Origin: Sulfitobacter sp. DSM 110093 | Lineage (GTDB): Bacteria > Pseudomonadota > Alphaproteobacteria > Rhodobacterales > Rhodobacteraceae | Length of the DNA stretch: 64,000 bases | Assembly: GCF_022788715.1 (NCBI RefSeq) | Contig: NZ_CP085167.1 | Coordinates: 989,001-1,053,000, forward strand | Direction: 5' to 3' | In this document: positions 55,604 to 64,000 of the stretch, piece after piece | Numbering within the stretch: position 1 is the first letter of the stretch | How the letters are laid out: the number at the start of each line of letters is the position of its first letter | Program-made: the position numbers and the translations under genes | Notes under the pieces: model-generated | The model's input: the letters and a program-made list of their open reading frames with translations, nothing else | The model's database searches: none | Told to the model about the DNA's origin: nothing

Positions 55604-56938
55604 TTACACAGTGTCGAGATAGATCTCGACCTGTTCCTCTGGGGTCAATTCCTGCATGTAATGCAATTCTTGGCGTTTCGTCAGCACGAAGTTGCGGACC
55701 ATCTCGGGGGCGAAGATCCGTGCGACATGGGGGCAGCTTTCAAACAGGTCGATGGCGGTTTTCCAATCGCTGGGCATGCGCGGCAGATCGGCGGCATAGG
55801 CGTTGCCGGTGATCGGAGCGGGCGGCTCTGCCCCGTCTTCGATTCCGTTAAGCGCGGCCCCCAAAACGGCGGCCAGCATCAGATAGGGGTTCACGTCTCC
55901 GCCAGAGACCCGATGTTCGATCCGCCGCGCCTTGTGGCTGCCTGAGGGGATGCGGATCGCGGCGGTGCGGTTCTCATAGGCCCAGCATACCCCGGTGGGC
56001 GCGTGGGATTCCGGCACCATCCGGTCAAAGCTGTTGGCGTGGGGGCAGAACACCAGCGCCGAGCCTCGCATCGCATTCATGCAGCCCGCAACGGCGTGGC
56101 GCAGCGTGTCGGTCCCCCTGGGCCCGTCATCGTCAAAGATGTTGTCGCCATTTTCATCCAGCACCGAGAAATGCGTGTGCAGGCCAGAGCCGGAGTAATC
56201 CTCGTACGGCTTCGCCATAAAGCTTGCGGCAAAGCCGTGCCGCCGCGCCAGTCCTTTGACCAGCATCTTGAACAGCCATGCGTCGTCGGCGGCGCGCAGG
56301 GCATCGTCGCAATGCATCAGGTTGATTTCGAACTGGCCCAGACCTGCCTCGGAAATGGCGGTGTCGGCGGGAATGTCCATCTCTTCGCAGGCATCATAGA
56401 GATCGGTGAAGAACAGATCGAACTGGTCGAGTGCGCGGATCGACATGGTTTCAGCCGCCTTGCGCCGCTTGCCGGAACGGGGGGAGACAGGTACCTGCAA
56501 ATTACGCCCAGAATCGTCGATCAGGAAGAATTCCAGTTCCACGGCGCAGACGGGTGTCAGCCCGCGCGCCTTGTAGCGGTCAAGCACGGCGCGCAACGCA
56601 TGGCGCGGATCGCCGGGGTAGGGGCGGCCATCTTCGCGGAACATCCAAATCGGCAGCAGGGCCGAAGGCGCGTCGAGCCACGGCATCGGCATAAAGCCCC
56701 GCTCGGTCGGTTTCAGCACGCCATCCGCATCGCCGGTCTCGAACACCAGTGGGCTGTCGTCGATGTCTTCGCCCCAGATGTCGAGGTTCAGCACAGAAAC
56801 AGGAAAGCGCGTGCCTTCGGTGGTTACCTTATCGGCAAAACGGACGGGAATGCGTTTGCCTCGCGCCTGACCGTTCAAATCAGCAGCGGCCACACGAATC
56901 GTGCGGACTTGGGGATGTTTGCGAAGCCAGTTGTTCAT
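55604..56938 (-). CDS. Glutamine-synthetase-like gamma-glutamyl-amine ligase, copy 1
   Basis: Encodes 444 residues of the GS fold, with AISEAGLGQFEINLMHCDDA, SGLHTHFSVLDENGDNIFDD and CWAYENRTAAIRIPSGSHKA as metal and nucleotide loops. It is clearly diverged from copy 2, so it may handle another amine, or the two may form a hetero-oligomer. It starts 100 bp after the permease stop and is transcribed with the ABC importer genes. Confidence 0.9.
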   Translation of the reverse strand: MNNWLRKHPQVRTIRVAAADLNGQARGKRIPVRFADKVTTEGTRFPVSVLNLDIWGEDIDDSPLVFETGDADGVLKPTERGFMPMPWLDAPSALLPIWMFREDGRPYPGDPRHALRAVLDRYKARGLTPVCAVELEFFLIDDSGRNLQVPVSPRSGKRRKAAETMSIRALDQFDLFFTDLYDACEEMDIPADTAISEAGLGQFEINLMHCDDALRAADDAWLFKMLVKGLARRHGFAASFMAKPYEDYSGSGLHTHFSVLDENGDNIFDDDGPRGTDTLRHAVAGCMNAMRGSALVFCPHANSFDRMVPESHAPTGVCWAYENRTAAIRIPSGSHKARRIEHRVSGGDVNPYLMLAAVLGAALNGIEDGAEPPAPITGNAYAADLPRMPSDWKTAIDLFESCPHVARIFAPEMVRNFVLTKRQELHYMQELTPEEQVEIYLDTV

Positions 56939-57038
56939 ACGTCACCTGCAAAGGCGGTGGGCATGTCACAGAGCGGTTCGCCCGAGGGCAAAAGCGGTCG
57001 GCGCCCACGCGCCGCGTAATTTGATCAAATAATGGATA

Positions 57039-57845
57039 CTACCGGATCAAATTAGGACGCAAGCGAATTTTACGGCGTTGGGCCTGTGGAAGGTGCCGGT
57101 TGAGGCGGGAATTGATCAAACCGAAGACGCCAATGATGCAGAGCGTCAAAAGGATGAAATAACCGGCAAGAATGGGATAGGGCACGAAGGGGTTGAAGGT
57201 TTTGTCGGCAAAATAGCTGGCGTAATAGAGCGCATCACCGCGCTGTTGCCATGCCGGGAAACCGCTGAAAAACACCAGTGTCGTGGCATGAAACAGGAAA
57301 ATCGCCTCGTTCGTATAGGCGGGCCAAGCAAGACGCAGCGAGGTGGGCCAGATCACCCGGCGAAAGCGCGACCAACCCGACAGACCATAGGCATCTGCAG
57401 CCTCCACATCGCCCTTGGGGATGGATTGCAGCGCACCGTAAAAAATTTCGCCCGAATATGCGGCAGTGTTGAGAAAGAGCACGATCAGCGCCCCTAGCCA
57501 TGCCGCGGTGAAGGGGGCGAAAAAGGCGTATTCGGACTTCAGCGACAGAAACAGGAAGTAACCAAAGAAGAATTGGATAAAGAGTGGTGAGCCACGGAAG
57601 ATGAAGATGAACCATTCCGCGGGTTTGCGGAACCAAGGGTTCGGACTGGCCTTCCCGGCGCCAAGCGCGGTGGCAAAGAAGAACCCAGTCAGCAGGGCGA
57701 TGACGCCGAAATAGATGTTCCACAGCATCCCTGAGCCGATCAGCGTGAACTGTTCGCAGAGCGTGAAACCCTCGCGCGGCAGCAGCCGTTCGCCATAGCC
57801 AAGAGAGCGCAGACCGTAGTCCTGAATCGTTTGCAGACAGCTCAT
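57039..57845 (-). CDS. ABC transporter permease, HisM/ArtM type (second)
   Basis: Encodes 268 residues with about five membrane segments. The EAA loop DVEAADAYGLSGWSRFRRVI, which contacts the ATPase, is near residue 168. It carries the polar amino acid family feature FRGSPLFIQFFFGYFLFL. Its ATG overlaps the stop of the other permease by four bases. With the three genes upstream it forms one importer for a polar or basic amino acid or an amine. Confidence 0.92.
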   Translation of the reverse strand: MSCLQTIQDYGLRSLGYGERLLPREGFTLCEQFTLIGSGMLWNIYFGVIALLTGFFFATALGAGKASPNPWFRKPAEWFIFIFRGSPLFIQFFFGYFLFLSLKSEYAFFAPFTAAWLGALIVLFLNTAAYSGEIFYGALQSIPKGDVEAADAYGLSGWSRFRRVIWPTSLRLAWPAYTNEAIFLFHATTLVFFSGFPAWQQRGDALYYASYFADKTFNPFVPYPILAGYFILLTLCIIGVFGLINSRLNRHLPQAQRRKIRLRPNLIR

Positions 57846-58726
57846 GCGCCGGCCCTCCGCTGTGCTTCGCCGCCTGTGGTGGCTTGGCCGCGCGTCAGTC
57901 GTTTCATTAGCCGGTCCAGCGCGATTTCAGAGATGCGGGTAAAGAGAAGGTAAAACACCAGTAACGCGAGGAAATACCACATGCGCCAGTCGGGGTGCGG
58001 ATAGTCGGTAAAGCGCGGCGTCTTGGTGCCGCCCAGTTCGCGCGCCCAATAGACGATATCCTCAACGCCCAAGAGAAACAGCAGCGGCGTGGCTTTGATC
58101 AGCACCATCCACAGGTTGCTGAGGCCGGGCAGGGCATAGACCCACATCTGCGGCACCAACACGCGCCAAAAGGTCTGGCGATGCGTCATGCCATAGGCCT
58201 CGGCCGTCTCGATTTGCGGGCGCGGTACGGCGCGCATGGCACCAAACATCACATTGGCCGCAAAAGCCCCGAACACGATAGCAAAGGTGAATACCGCAAG
58301 TCCAAAGCCATAAGTCTCATGCACCCATTGCGCGGCGTTGCCCAAAGGCATTTTGGCGGCCTGACAGACCACGAAATCACTGCCCTGACGGATCGGCATG
58401 TCCCAATCGGAACAGAGCGCCTTGTGACGCAGGTATTCGATGCCCTGATCCAGCGCGATGACGAAGAATAGAAAGAATGCAATATCCGGCACACCGCGCA
58501 CCAGCGCGATATAGCCCTTGCCGACCCAACTGAGCGGCGCAAACCGCGCGCGCGCCATCATGGCCCCACCAAAGCCAAAAGCCAGCGCCACGGGCGCGGT
58601 CACGGCAAGCAGCAACAAGACCTTGAGAAAGGACATGTAGAACGACATATGAACGCCGGTTGTCAGGTAACAGGCGAACCAGAACCAGTCGTCCAAGATC
58701 GATGGGTCAGTGCAAAAAGAGAACAT
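57842..58726 (-). CDS. ABC transporter permease, HisQ/ArtQ type (first)
   Basis: Encodes 294 residues with membrane segments including VLLLLAVTAPVALAFGFGGA and FWRVLVPQMWVYALPGLSNL. The EAA loop is ETAEAYGMTHRQTFWRVLVP, and RGVPDIAFFLFFVIALDQGI is the family's conserved segment. The long N-terminus (CTDPSILDDWFWFACYLTTG) is unusual for this family. It follows the binding-protein gene after 91 bp. Confidence 0.9.
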   Translation of the reverse strand: MFSFCTDPSILDDWFWFACYLTTGVHMSFYMSFLKVLLLLAVTAPVALAFGFGGAMMARARFAPLSWVGKGYIALVRGVPDIAFFLFFVIALDQGIEYLRHKALCSDWDMPIRQGSDFVVCQAAKMPLGNAAQWVHETYGFGLAVFTFAIVFGAFAANVMFGAMRAVPRPQIETAEAYGMTHRQTFWRVLVPQMWVYALPGLSNLWMVLIKATPLLFLLGVEDIVYWARELGGTKTPRFTDYPHPDWRMWYFLALLVFYLLFTRISEIALDRLMKRLTRGQATTGGEAQRRAGA

Positions 58727-58817
58727 GGGCCCCCATGGGCTGATCCGCGCGGAACTGCCGCGCAGGGAAGGTCAGGCGCACCGCAAGGGGCGCGCCTGAG
58801 TTAGATGATGCGTCAGA

Positions 58818-59555
58818 TCACTCGTAGGTGGTGGTATCGTCGCCGAACCACTTTTTAAGCATCTCGTTCAGCGAACCGTCTTCTTTCATCTCGGTGATGA
58901 CGGCGTCGAATGTCTCAAGTAGTTCGGTGTCGGACTGGCGCAGGGCCATGCCGATACCATCGCCGAGCGGCACATCGTCACCCACGAACATCAGCTCACC
59001 GCCGGATTCCTCGACGATTGGCACAAGGTAATCCTTGTCCGCAAAGACTGCGTCCGCTTCGCCGTTGCGCACGGCGGCAACGGTTTCTTCGGGGGTTGCG
59101 AATTCGATCAGTGTCGCACCGCTTTCGGCGACATGGCCGGCTTGAATGGTCGCGGTCTGGCCGGAAACGACGCCGCCTTCAATGTCAGCATCTTCGGACG
59201 CCGCAACATATGCCGACGCGGTGGGCGGATAGTAGTTCTGTGTGAAGGCAACGACTTCTTTACGCTCGTCGGTGATGCTCATACCGGCCATGATGTTATC
59301 ATAGTTGCCCGAGACGAGGTTGGGGATGATGCTGTCCCAGTCGTTTTTGACCCATTCGCAGGTCAACTCGGCGCGTTTGCACAGCTCGTCGCCCAGTTCA
59401 CGCTCGAACCCATCAACTTCGCCAGCGTCGTTGATGAAGTTGTAGGGGGGGTAGGCGCCCTCGGTGCCCATGCGGATGGTTTTGCCGTGGCCATCGGCCA
59501 TCGCGAAGCCAGCAGCCATGCTAAGCGCGACGCTTGCCAGTAGGATCTTTTTCAT
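58818..59555 (-). CDS. Periplasmic polar amino acid/amine-binding protein
   Basis: Encodes 245 residues of the SBP family 3. A signal peptide (MKKILLASVALSMAAGFAMA) precedes the mature start. GTEGAYPPYNFINDAGEVDG, VAFTQNYYPPTASAYVA and GDGIGMALRQSDTELLETFD are the family landmarks. Acidic residues around the site (DGFERELGDELCKRAEL) agree with a basic ligand such as arginine, ornithine or putrescine, but this is inference. It lies 24 bases after the ATPase stop. Confidence 0.93.
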   Translation of the reverse strand: MKKILLASVALSMAAGFAMADGHGKTIRMGTEGAYPPYNFINDAGEVDGFERELGDELCKRAELTCEWVKNDWDSIIPNLVSGNYDNIMAGMSITDERKEVVAFTQNYYPPTASAYVAASEDADIEGGVVSGQTATIQAGHVAESGATLIEFATPEETVAAVRNGEADAVFADKDYLVPIVEESGGELMFVGDDVPLGDGIGMALRQSDTELLETFDAVITEMKEDGSLNEMLKKWFGDDTTTYE

Positions 59556-59579
59556 TTGGTAACTCCCTTTGGTTTTTGT

Positions 59580-60371
59580 TTACGCAGGCTGGGTTGCCGA
59601 AAGGAACCCACGCAGACGTTCCGATTTGGGCGCGCCGAAGACTTCTTCGGGCGTCCCTTGTTCTTCGATCAGACCTTGGTGCAGGAACACGACATGGTCG
59701 CTGACGTCAGCGGCCAGTTTCATGTCATGGGTCACGATTACCATCGTGCGCCCCTCTGCGGCGAGGTCTTTGATAACTTTAACAACTTCCTGCTCAAGCT
59801 CGGGGTCGAGCGCGCTGGTCGGCTCATCAAACAGCAGCGCCTCGGGCTCCATGCAGAGTGCACGGGCGATGGCGGCACGCTGTTGCTGGCCGCCAGAAAG
59901 CTGGGCAGGGTAGGCGTCACATTTGTCGCCGATGCCGACTTTTTCAAGGTAGCCGCGCGCGGAGCGCTCGACCTCGGCGCGGTCGCGGCCCAGCACGGTC
60001 AGCGGCGCTTCCATGACGTTTTGCAGGATCGACATATGCGCCCAGAGGTTGAACTGTTGGAACACCATAGACAGGTTGGTGCGGATGCGCAGGACCTGTT
60101 TGGCGTCGGCAGGGCAACGGTGGTGGCCATCGCCTTTCCAGCGGACCGGCTCGCCCTTAAAAATCACTTCGCCCTGCTGGCTGTCTTCCAGCAGGTTACA
60201 GCAGCGCAGCAAGGTCGATTTGCCAGAGCCCGAAGAGCCAATCAAAGAGATCACATGGCCACGGGGGGCGGCCAGGTCGACTCCTTTGAGAACCTCCAGT
60301 GCGCCATAGGCTTTGTGAAGGTTTTTGATCTGGATAACCGGGGTATCTGTCGTCACGGAAGCTGTCGCCAA
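59580..60371 (-). CDS. ABC transporter ATPase, polar amino acid type
   Basis: Encodes up to 263 residues. Walker A GSSGSGKSTLLRCCNLLED, Q loop VFQQFNLWAHMSILQN, signature LSGGQQQRAAIARAL, Walker B EALLFDEPTSALDPE and the H loop VTHDMKLA are all intact; this is the HisP/ArtP type. No ATG is available at the N-terminus; TTG 60371 or GTG 60356 are the candidate starts, neither with a strong RBS. It is the first gene of the operon running to puuB. Confidence 0.93.
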   Translation of the reverse strand: MATASVTTDTPVIQIKNLHKAYGALEVLKGVDLAAPRGHVISLIGSSGSGKSTLLRCCNLLEDSQQGEVIFKGEPVRWKGDGHHRCPADAKQVLRIRTNLSMVFQQFNLWAHMSILQNVMEAPLTVLGRDRAEVERSARGYLEKVGIGDKCDAYPAQLSGGQQQRAAIARALCMEPEALLFDEPTSALDPELEQEVVKVIKDLAAEGRTMVIVTHDMKLAADVSDHVVFLHQGLIEEQGTPEEVFGAPKSERLRGFLSATQPA

Positions 60372-60467
60372 TCTGTCATTTCAGTGCGCTATAAAGCGAC
60401 GAATCGACACAGATTGCAACGCAGAGTTTGCCCCGCGTTGCACCGCAGCATCGTAATTAACGCTAGG

Positions 60468-60908
60468 TCAGCTTTCCTTGGCAACGCGTTGGCGGGCCAT
60501 GGCGCTGTCGGTGTCGGTTACACCCAGCAAGTTCGACACCAACCGAAGCAGCGCGTCTTCTTCGTCAGAGCGACTGCCATCGGCCAGTACAACCTGCCAA
60601 AGCGCTTCGATCACCTCTAGGCGATGCTCATAGGGAACTGCGTCTTTGATGGCACGGGTGAAACGTACGGTGTCAGGGGCTTGAGTCTCAAGCTCTTCTG
60701 CCTCTTTGCGCAGGGCTGTGGCGTCAGCGTCAGCAAGCCCATAGCGTTCTGCCGCGATACGGTCGATCAGACGCCGTTCGCTCATCGCATAGTCATTATC
60801 AGACCGGGCGATGCGCACCAAAAGCGCGGTCAGCGCGAGGCGGGCATCGTTGTCGGCCAATGGATCGGGCTCGGGCTGGGTTAGCCGCTTGAGAAAATCA
60901 CCAAACAT
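60468..60908 (-). CDS. TerB-like protein, copy 2 of the pair
   Basis: Encodes 146 residues. It has the TerB-like helical fold with acidic turns IARSDNDYAMSERRLID and VLADGSRSDEEDALLR, the places where TerB proteins bind metal. No J domain is present. It is a paralogue of the next gene upstream (same spacing of both acidic motifs), so the pair is a tandem duplication. Role unknown; tellurite resistance is not implied. Confidence 0.86.
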   Translation of the reverse strand: MFGDFLKRLTQPEPDPLADNDARLALTALLVRIARSDNDYAMSERRLIDRIAAERYGLADADATALRKEAEELETQAPDTVRFTRAIKDAVPYEHRLEVIEALWQVVLADGSRSDEEDALLRLVSNLLGVTDTDSAMARQRVAKES

Positions 60909-60974
60909 GTTTTGCGATATAGTCCTGCTGCGGGCAAAGGCCAACCGGCCTCAGCGCGGGGTGAGAAGGGGGGA

Positions 60975-61412
60975 TCAGAGCGCATTCAGCGCATTGGCAC
61001 GGGCGGCGGCCATGTCATCGTCCGAAAGGCCAAGCGCGGTTTCGATGGCGACAAGTTGGATTTCCTCATCATCATTGCGCGCGCCATCCGACAGGGCCAC
61101 CTGCCACATCGCCTCACCCAATGCTTTGCGGTCGGCATAGTCGACCTCTTCGCGGAGGATGCGAGTGAACTCAGGCGTGCCGGGGGCGTCGCGCTCCAGT
61201 GCTTCGCAGGTGGCACGCAGCTTTGCGGCCTCAATCGGTTTCAATCCAAATGTCTGCGCCAGAATGCGGTCGATCTGGCCGATCTCAGAGGCGCGGTAGT
61301 TGCGATCCGCAAAGGCCACACGCACCAAAAGCGCGCCCAGTGCCAGTTGGGCATTGGGCTGCGGTAAAGGTTTCGGCTGTGCCTTGCGGCGGGGGAACAG
61401 TCGGTTCAGCAT
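60975..61412 (-). CDS. TerB-like protein, copy 1 of the pair
   Basis: Encodes 145 residues with the same layout as the gene 66 bp downstream: VAFADRNYRASEIGQIDRIL and VALSDGARNDDEEIQLVAIE are the two acidic turns. The N-terminus MLNRLFPRRKAQPKPLPQP is basic and proline-rich. A GTG at 61421 is an alternative start. Function unknown. Confidence 0.86.
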   Translation of the reverse strand: MLNRLFPRRKAQPKPLPQPNAQLALGALLVRVAFADRNYRASEIGQIDRILAQTFGLKPIEAAKLRATCEALERDAPGTPEFTRILREEVDYADRKALGEAMWQVALSDGARNDDEEIQLVAIETALGLSDDDMAAARANALNAL

Positions 61413-61497
61413 GGGGCTCACTTATCGCAGGAAACAGGATTGCCAAAGGGGAAACTGCGCGTGAGGCGCGCTGGTTCCTGCAATGGTCCGCATGGAT

Positions 61498-61791
61498 CTA
61501 GCTGTCATAGCCTTCGACGATCACCAAAGACCCATCAGCCACGTTCAGGCGGATGTCTTTCGCGCGCTGGTAGCCGGGGCTTTCGTAGCAAGCGACCGCG
61601 TCGGCATAGCTGTCGAATTCCAAGACAACAGTGCGGGCGCGCATCTGGCCTTCGCGGACCTGCTGGGTGCCGCCCCGCACGAGGAAACGCGCGCCATAAT
61701 CCGCAAAAGGTTTGGCATTGGCGGCGCGGTATTTATCATAAATCGCGGTGTCGTGGATATCCATGGTGGCGATCCAATAGCCCTTTGGCAT
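61498..61791 (-). CDS. DUF1330 protein (dimeric alpha-beta barrel)
   Basis: Encodes 97 residues: GYWIATMDIHDTAIYDKYRA, ARFLVRGGTQQVREGQMRAR and VVLEFDSYADAVACYESPGY match DUF1330, a ferredoxin-like dimeric fold without a known reaction. It lies three bases after the rlmJ stop and is probably co-transcribed with it. Confidence 0.93.
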   Translation of the reverse strand: MPKGYWIATMDIHDTAIYDKYRAANAKPFADYGARFLVRGGTQQVREGQMRARTVVLEFDSYADAVACYESPGYQRAKDIRLNVADGSLVIVEGYDS

Positions 61792-61794
61792 CTG

Positions 61795-62586
61795 TTATCT
61801 CTCCTGTTGGGTCAAAGTGGCGAAACGGGTGGTGAGGTTCTGCGCCTCAGTTTCCAGTCCGTAGGGGGGATTGATCACGAACATGCCCGAGCCGACCATG
61901 CCATGACCGGGGCGCGATGGCGGGAAGCGCACTTCGTGGCGCAGCGCATCGGGGTGGTTGGCGGTGAGCGTGTCGAGCATGGGTACATGTGCGCGGTTGG
62001 TCAGGATAGGATACCACAGGGCGATGATCCCCACGTTCCACGCGCGGCTAAGCTTCGCGATCTGGCGCGGGATGGTCTCGTAATCGGTCTTGATCTCATA
62101 GGAGGGATCAATCAGCAGCATCCCCCGGCGCGGTGTCGGCGGGGTAAGGGTAAAGGCCATCTCGAACCCGTCGCTGAGGTGACATTTCACCGGGTAGGGC
62201 GACATCGCCAGATCAAGGGCGCTGTGTTCCTGCGGGTGCAACTCGGCCAGATGGATGCGGTCATCGGGGCGCAGCAGTTTTGCGGCCAGCAGCGGAGAGC
62301 CGGGATAGGCGCGGGGGCCGTGGGTCTCGCGCAGGTCTTGCAGCACTTGGGAATAGGGGTGATCGGGGGCGAACCAATCGGCCACCTTGTCGATGCCCTG
62401 CCGCGCTTCGCCGGTCTTTTTCGCCGCCGCGTCCGACAGGTCATAGAGCGCCCTGCCTGCGTGGGTTTCCAGATAGGTAAGCGGTTTGTCCTTGCGGGTG
62501 AGGTACGACAGCATCCTTGCCAGCAGCGCGTGTTTCTGTACGTCTGCAAGGTTCCCGGCGTGGTAGATGTGTTGATAGCTGAGCAT
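61795..62586 (-). CDS. rlmJ: 23S rRNA (adenine2030-N6)-methyltransferase
   Basis: Encodes 263 residues. It methylates A2030 of 23S rRNA with S-adenosylmethionine. The start MLSYQHIYHAGNLADVQKHA is diagnostic for the family; YLETHAGRALYDL follows, and MLLIDPSYEIKTDYETI is the DPxY catalytic motif (DPSY here, DPPY in E. coli). FVINPPYGLE is a second NPPY-like segment near the end. Confidence 0.93.
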   Translation of the reverse strand: MLSYQHIYHAGNLADVQKHALLARMLSYLTRKDKPLTYLETHAGRALYDLSDAAAKKTGEARQGIDKVADWFAPDHPYSQVLQDLRETHGPRAYPGSPLLAAKLLRPDDRIHLAELHPQEHSALDLAMSPYPVKCHLSDGFEMAFTLTPPTPRRGMLLIDPSYEIKTDYETIPRQIAKLSRAWNVGIIALWYPILTNRAHVPMLDTLTANHPDALRHEVRFPPSRPGHGMVGSGMFVINPPYGLETEAQNLTTRFATLTQQER

Positions 62587-62764
62587 GGTCTAGCTGTAGC
62601 GGAGTGGTTGGCGGGTGCAACGCGAAAGAGTGGAGAGGGCCATCGCCTACCCGTCGCACCATAGCTGCGCCGAATGAATGAAGGCACGCCTACGGCGCGG
62701 CGGGCGGGCAGGCTATGGCCCGGCGCCTGCGGTTTGATTTCGGGCCTTTTAGTGGCTGCCGGGC

Positions 62765-62798
62765 AAAAAAAAAAGTCCCGGCGCATAACGCTCGGGCC
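62765..62798 (-). terminator. Rho-independent terminator of the CTP synthase gene
   Basis: On the minus strand GCCCGAGCGTTATGCGCCGGG forms a stem, followed by AC and ten T. It lies 24 bases after the CTP synthase stop. The rest of the 62587-62821 gap shows no gene. Confidence 0.85.
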
Positions 62799-62821
62799 TT
62801 TCAAATTAAAATGGGAAGGGT

Positions 62822-64000
62822 TCAAACCAACCGCGACACATCCTTCGCCGCCCGCACAAAATCTTTGAACAAGGGGTGCGGATCGAAGGGCTTGGACTTC
62901 AGCTCAGGGTGGAACTGGACGCCAATGAACCACGGGTGATCCGTCCATTCAACGATCTCTGGCAGCTTGCCATCCGGTGACATGCCTGAGAATTTCAGCC
63001 CAGCTTTCTCCAGCTGGTCTTTGTACGCGATATCAACCTCATAGCGGTGGCGGTGACGCTCATCAATCGTGGTGGTGCCATAGGCTTCGGCCACGCGCGA
63101 CCCTTCGACCAGCGTCGCGTCATAGGCACCCAGACGCATGGTGCCGCCCTTATCGTCGTCCACTTTGCGCGCGACTTTGTGGTTGCCTTGCACCCATTCT
63201 TTCAGGTGATAAACCACTGGCTCGAACCGCTTTTTCCCGGCTTCATGGTCAAATTCTTCGGAGCCTGCGGTTTTCAGGCCCGCGACATTCCGCGCGGCTT
63301 CGATCACCGCCATCTGCATACCAAGGCAGATACCCAGATAGGGCACTTTGTGTTCACGCGCATATTTCGCCGCTTTGATTTTGCCTTCGGTGCCGCGTTC
63401 GCCAAAGCCGCCGGGGACAAGGATCGCGTGGAAACCTTCGAGATAGGGACCGGCGTCTTCGCTGTCGAAAATCTCGGCGTCGACCCATTCGACCTTTACC
63501 TTGACCCGGTTCGCCATGCCGCCGTGTGTCAGCGCCTCGGCGATGGATTTATAGGCGTCTTCAAGTTGGGTGTATTTGCCAACGATCGCCACCTTCACTT
63601 CGCCTTCAGGGTTGTAGATGCGGTCGGCCACATCTTCCCAACGTGACAGGTTTGGCTTGGGGGCCGGGGTGATCTGGAAGGCATCCAGCACCGCTTGATC
63701 CAATCCCTCGCGGTGATAGGCAAGCGGCGCTTCGTAGATTGATTTCAGGTCCTGCGCAGCAATCACGCTATCGGGGCGTACATTGCAGAACAGCGCCAGC
63801 TTCTCGCGCTCTTTCGCGGGGATCGGCCCTTCGGAACGGCAGACCAGAATGTCGGGCGCGATACCGATAGAGCGCAGTTCCTTGACCGAGTGTTGTGTCG
63901 GCTTGGTCTTCAACTCGCCGCTGGCCTTAACGAAGGGCAGCAACGTGAGGTGCATAAAGATACATTGACCACGTGGCTTGTCTTGGCTGAACTGACGGAT
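62822..64000 (-). CDS. pyrG: CTP synthase, C-terminal part (cut by window end)
   Basis: The frame is open to the window edge and encodes the last 392 residues; the N-terminus lies beyond 64000. It aminates UTP to CTP using glutamine. Visible here: the end of the synthase domain ([35 protein letters not shown]) and the GATase domain with nucleophile Cys in [32 protein letters not shown], and the terminal [20 protein letters not shown] with His and Glu. An ATG at 63955 is internal, not the start, as the preceding codons ([15 protein letters not shown]) match the family. Confidence 0.96.
   Translation of the reverse strand: MRQFSQDKPRGQCIFMHLTLLPFVKASGELKTKPTQHSVKELRSIGIAPDILVCRSEGPIPAKEREKLALFCNVRPDSVIAAQDLKSIYEAPLAYHREGLDQAVLDAFQITPAPKPNLSRWEDVADRIYNPEGEVKVAIVGKYTQLEDAYKSIAEALTHGGMANRVKVKVEWVDAEIFDSEDAGPYLEGFHAILVPGGFGERGTEGKIKAAKYAREHKVPYLGICLGMQMAVIEAARNVAGLKTAGSEEFDHEAGKKRFEPVVYHLKEWVQGNHKVARKVDDDKGGTMRLGAYDATLVEGSRVAEAYGTTTIDERHRHRYEVDIAYKDQLEKAGLKFSGMSPDGKLPEIVEWTDHPWFIGVQFHPELKSKPFDPHPLFKDFVRAAKDVSRLV

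Overview
The window is a 64 kb piece of a high-GC alphaproteobacterial chromosome. It most likely comes from the Rhodobacterales (Roseobacteraceae, perhaps near Sulfitobacter). That assignment is inferred from gene content and order: a propionyl-CoA carboxylase/methylmalonyl-CoA mutase locus with a DUF4174 gene between pccA and the mutase, a complete PHA locus, a short alphaproteobacterial-type ProRS, LdtR- and HdaA-type regulators, and an SdhE gene behind a small HTH gene. No rRNA, tRNA, CRISPR array or prophage was seen.

Layout: 1-8 kb, end of the propionate locus (pccA, DUF4174, methylmalonyl-CoA mutase, GNAT) and a TerB/J-domain plus EEP-hydrolase pair. 8-14 kb, a minus-strand polyphosphate/replication-control operon (AI-2E permease, hdaA, ppk1, ppx). 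14-20 kb, pepT, proS, DUF2937, lolC/E, lolD and a zincin-like lipoprotein. 20-23.6 kb, an accessory patch: an intact IS630 element and an intact IS256 element. The IS256 element splits an AT-rich abortive-infection-like gene and leaves an 8-bp target duplication. 23.6-31 kb, parE, a Phd-Doc type toxin-antitoxin pair with a palindromic operator, an epoxide-hydrolase-like enzyme, a MATE pump, an aspartate aminotransferase, an XRE regulator, sdhE and an LdtR-type regulator. 31.7-36 kb, two tandem DUF1194 secreted proteins, gloA, and a Slam-like outer-membrane protein translationally coupled to a TbpB-like surface lipoprotein. 36-43 kb, thyA-folA, cspA, an ArsC/Spx-like protein, a bufferin operon (bufA-bufB-bufC-doxX) and thrS. 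43-51 kb, an MFS transporter, two alpha/beta hydrolases (one lacks its nucleophile) and the PHA cluster phaZ/phaC-phaP-phaR. 52-60.4 kb, an amine gamma-glutamylation catabolic operon (ABC importer, two glutamine-synthetase-like ligases, a class I amidotransferase, a PuuB-like oxidase). 60.4-64 kb, two TerB paralogues, DUF1330, rlmJ and the 3' part of the CTP synthase gene.

How the genes work together: the propionate genes feed propionyl-CoA into succinyl-CoA. The PHA genes store and release carbon under PhaR control, and CTGC-N3/4-GCAG boxes lie before phaP and phaR; an identical box also lies before pepT. The amine operon imports an amine or basic amino acid, glutamylates and oxidises it. 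The bufferin operon probably makes a modified copper-binding peptide. The Slam/lipoprotein pair probably exposes one lipoprotein on the cell surface. The most distinctive signals are the IS-split defence gene (which can be rejoined into one 309-codon frame), the bufferin operon with an intergenic hairpin, the Slam pair, and the stray PhaR-like box at pepT.
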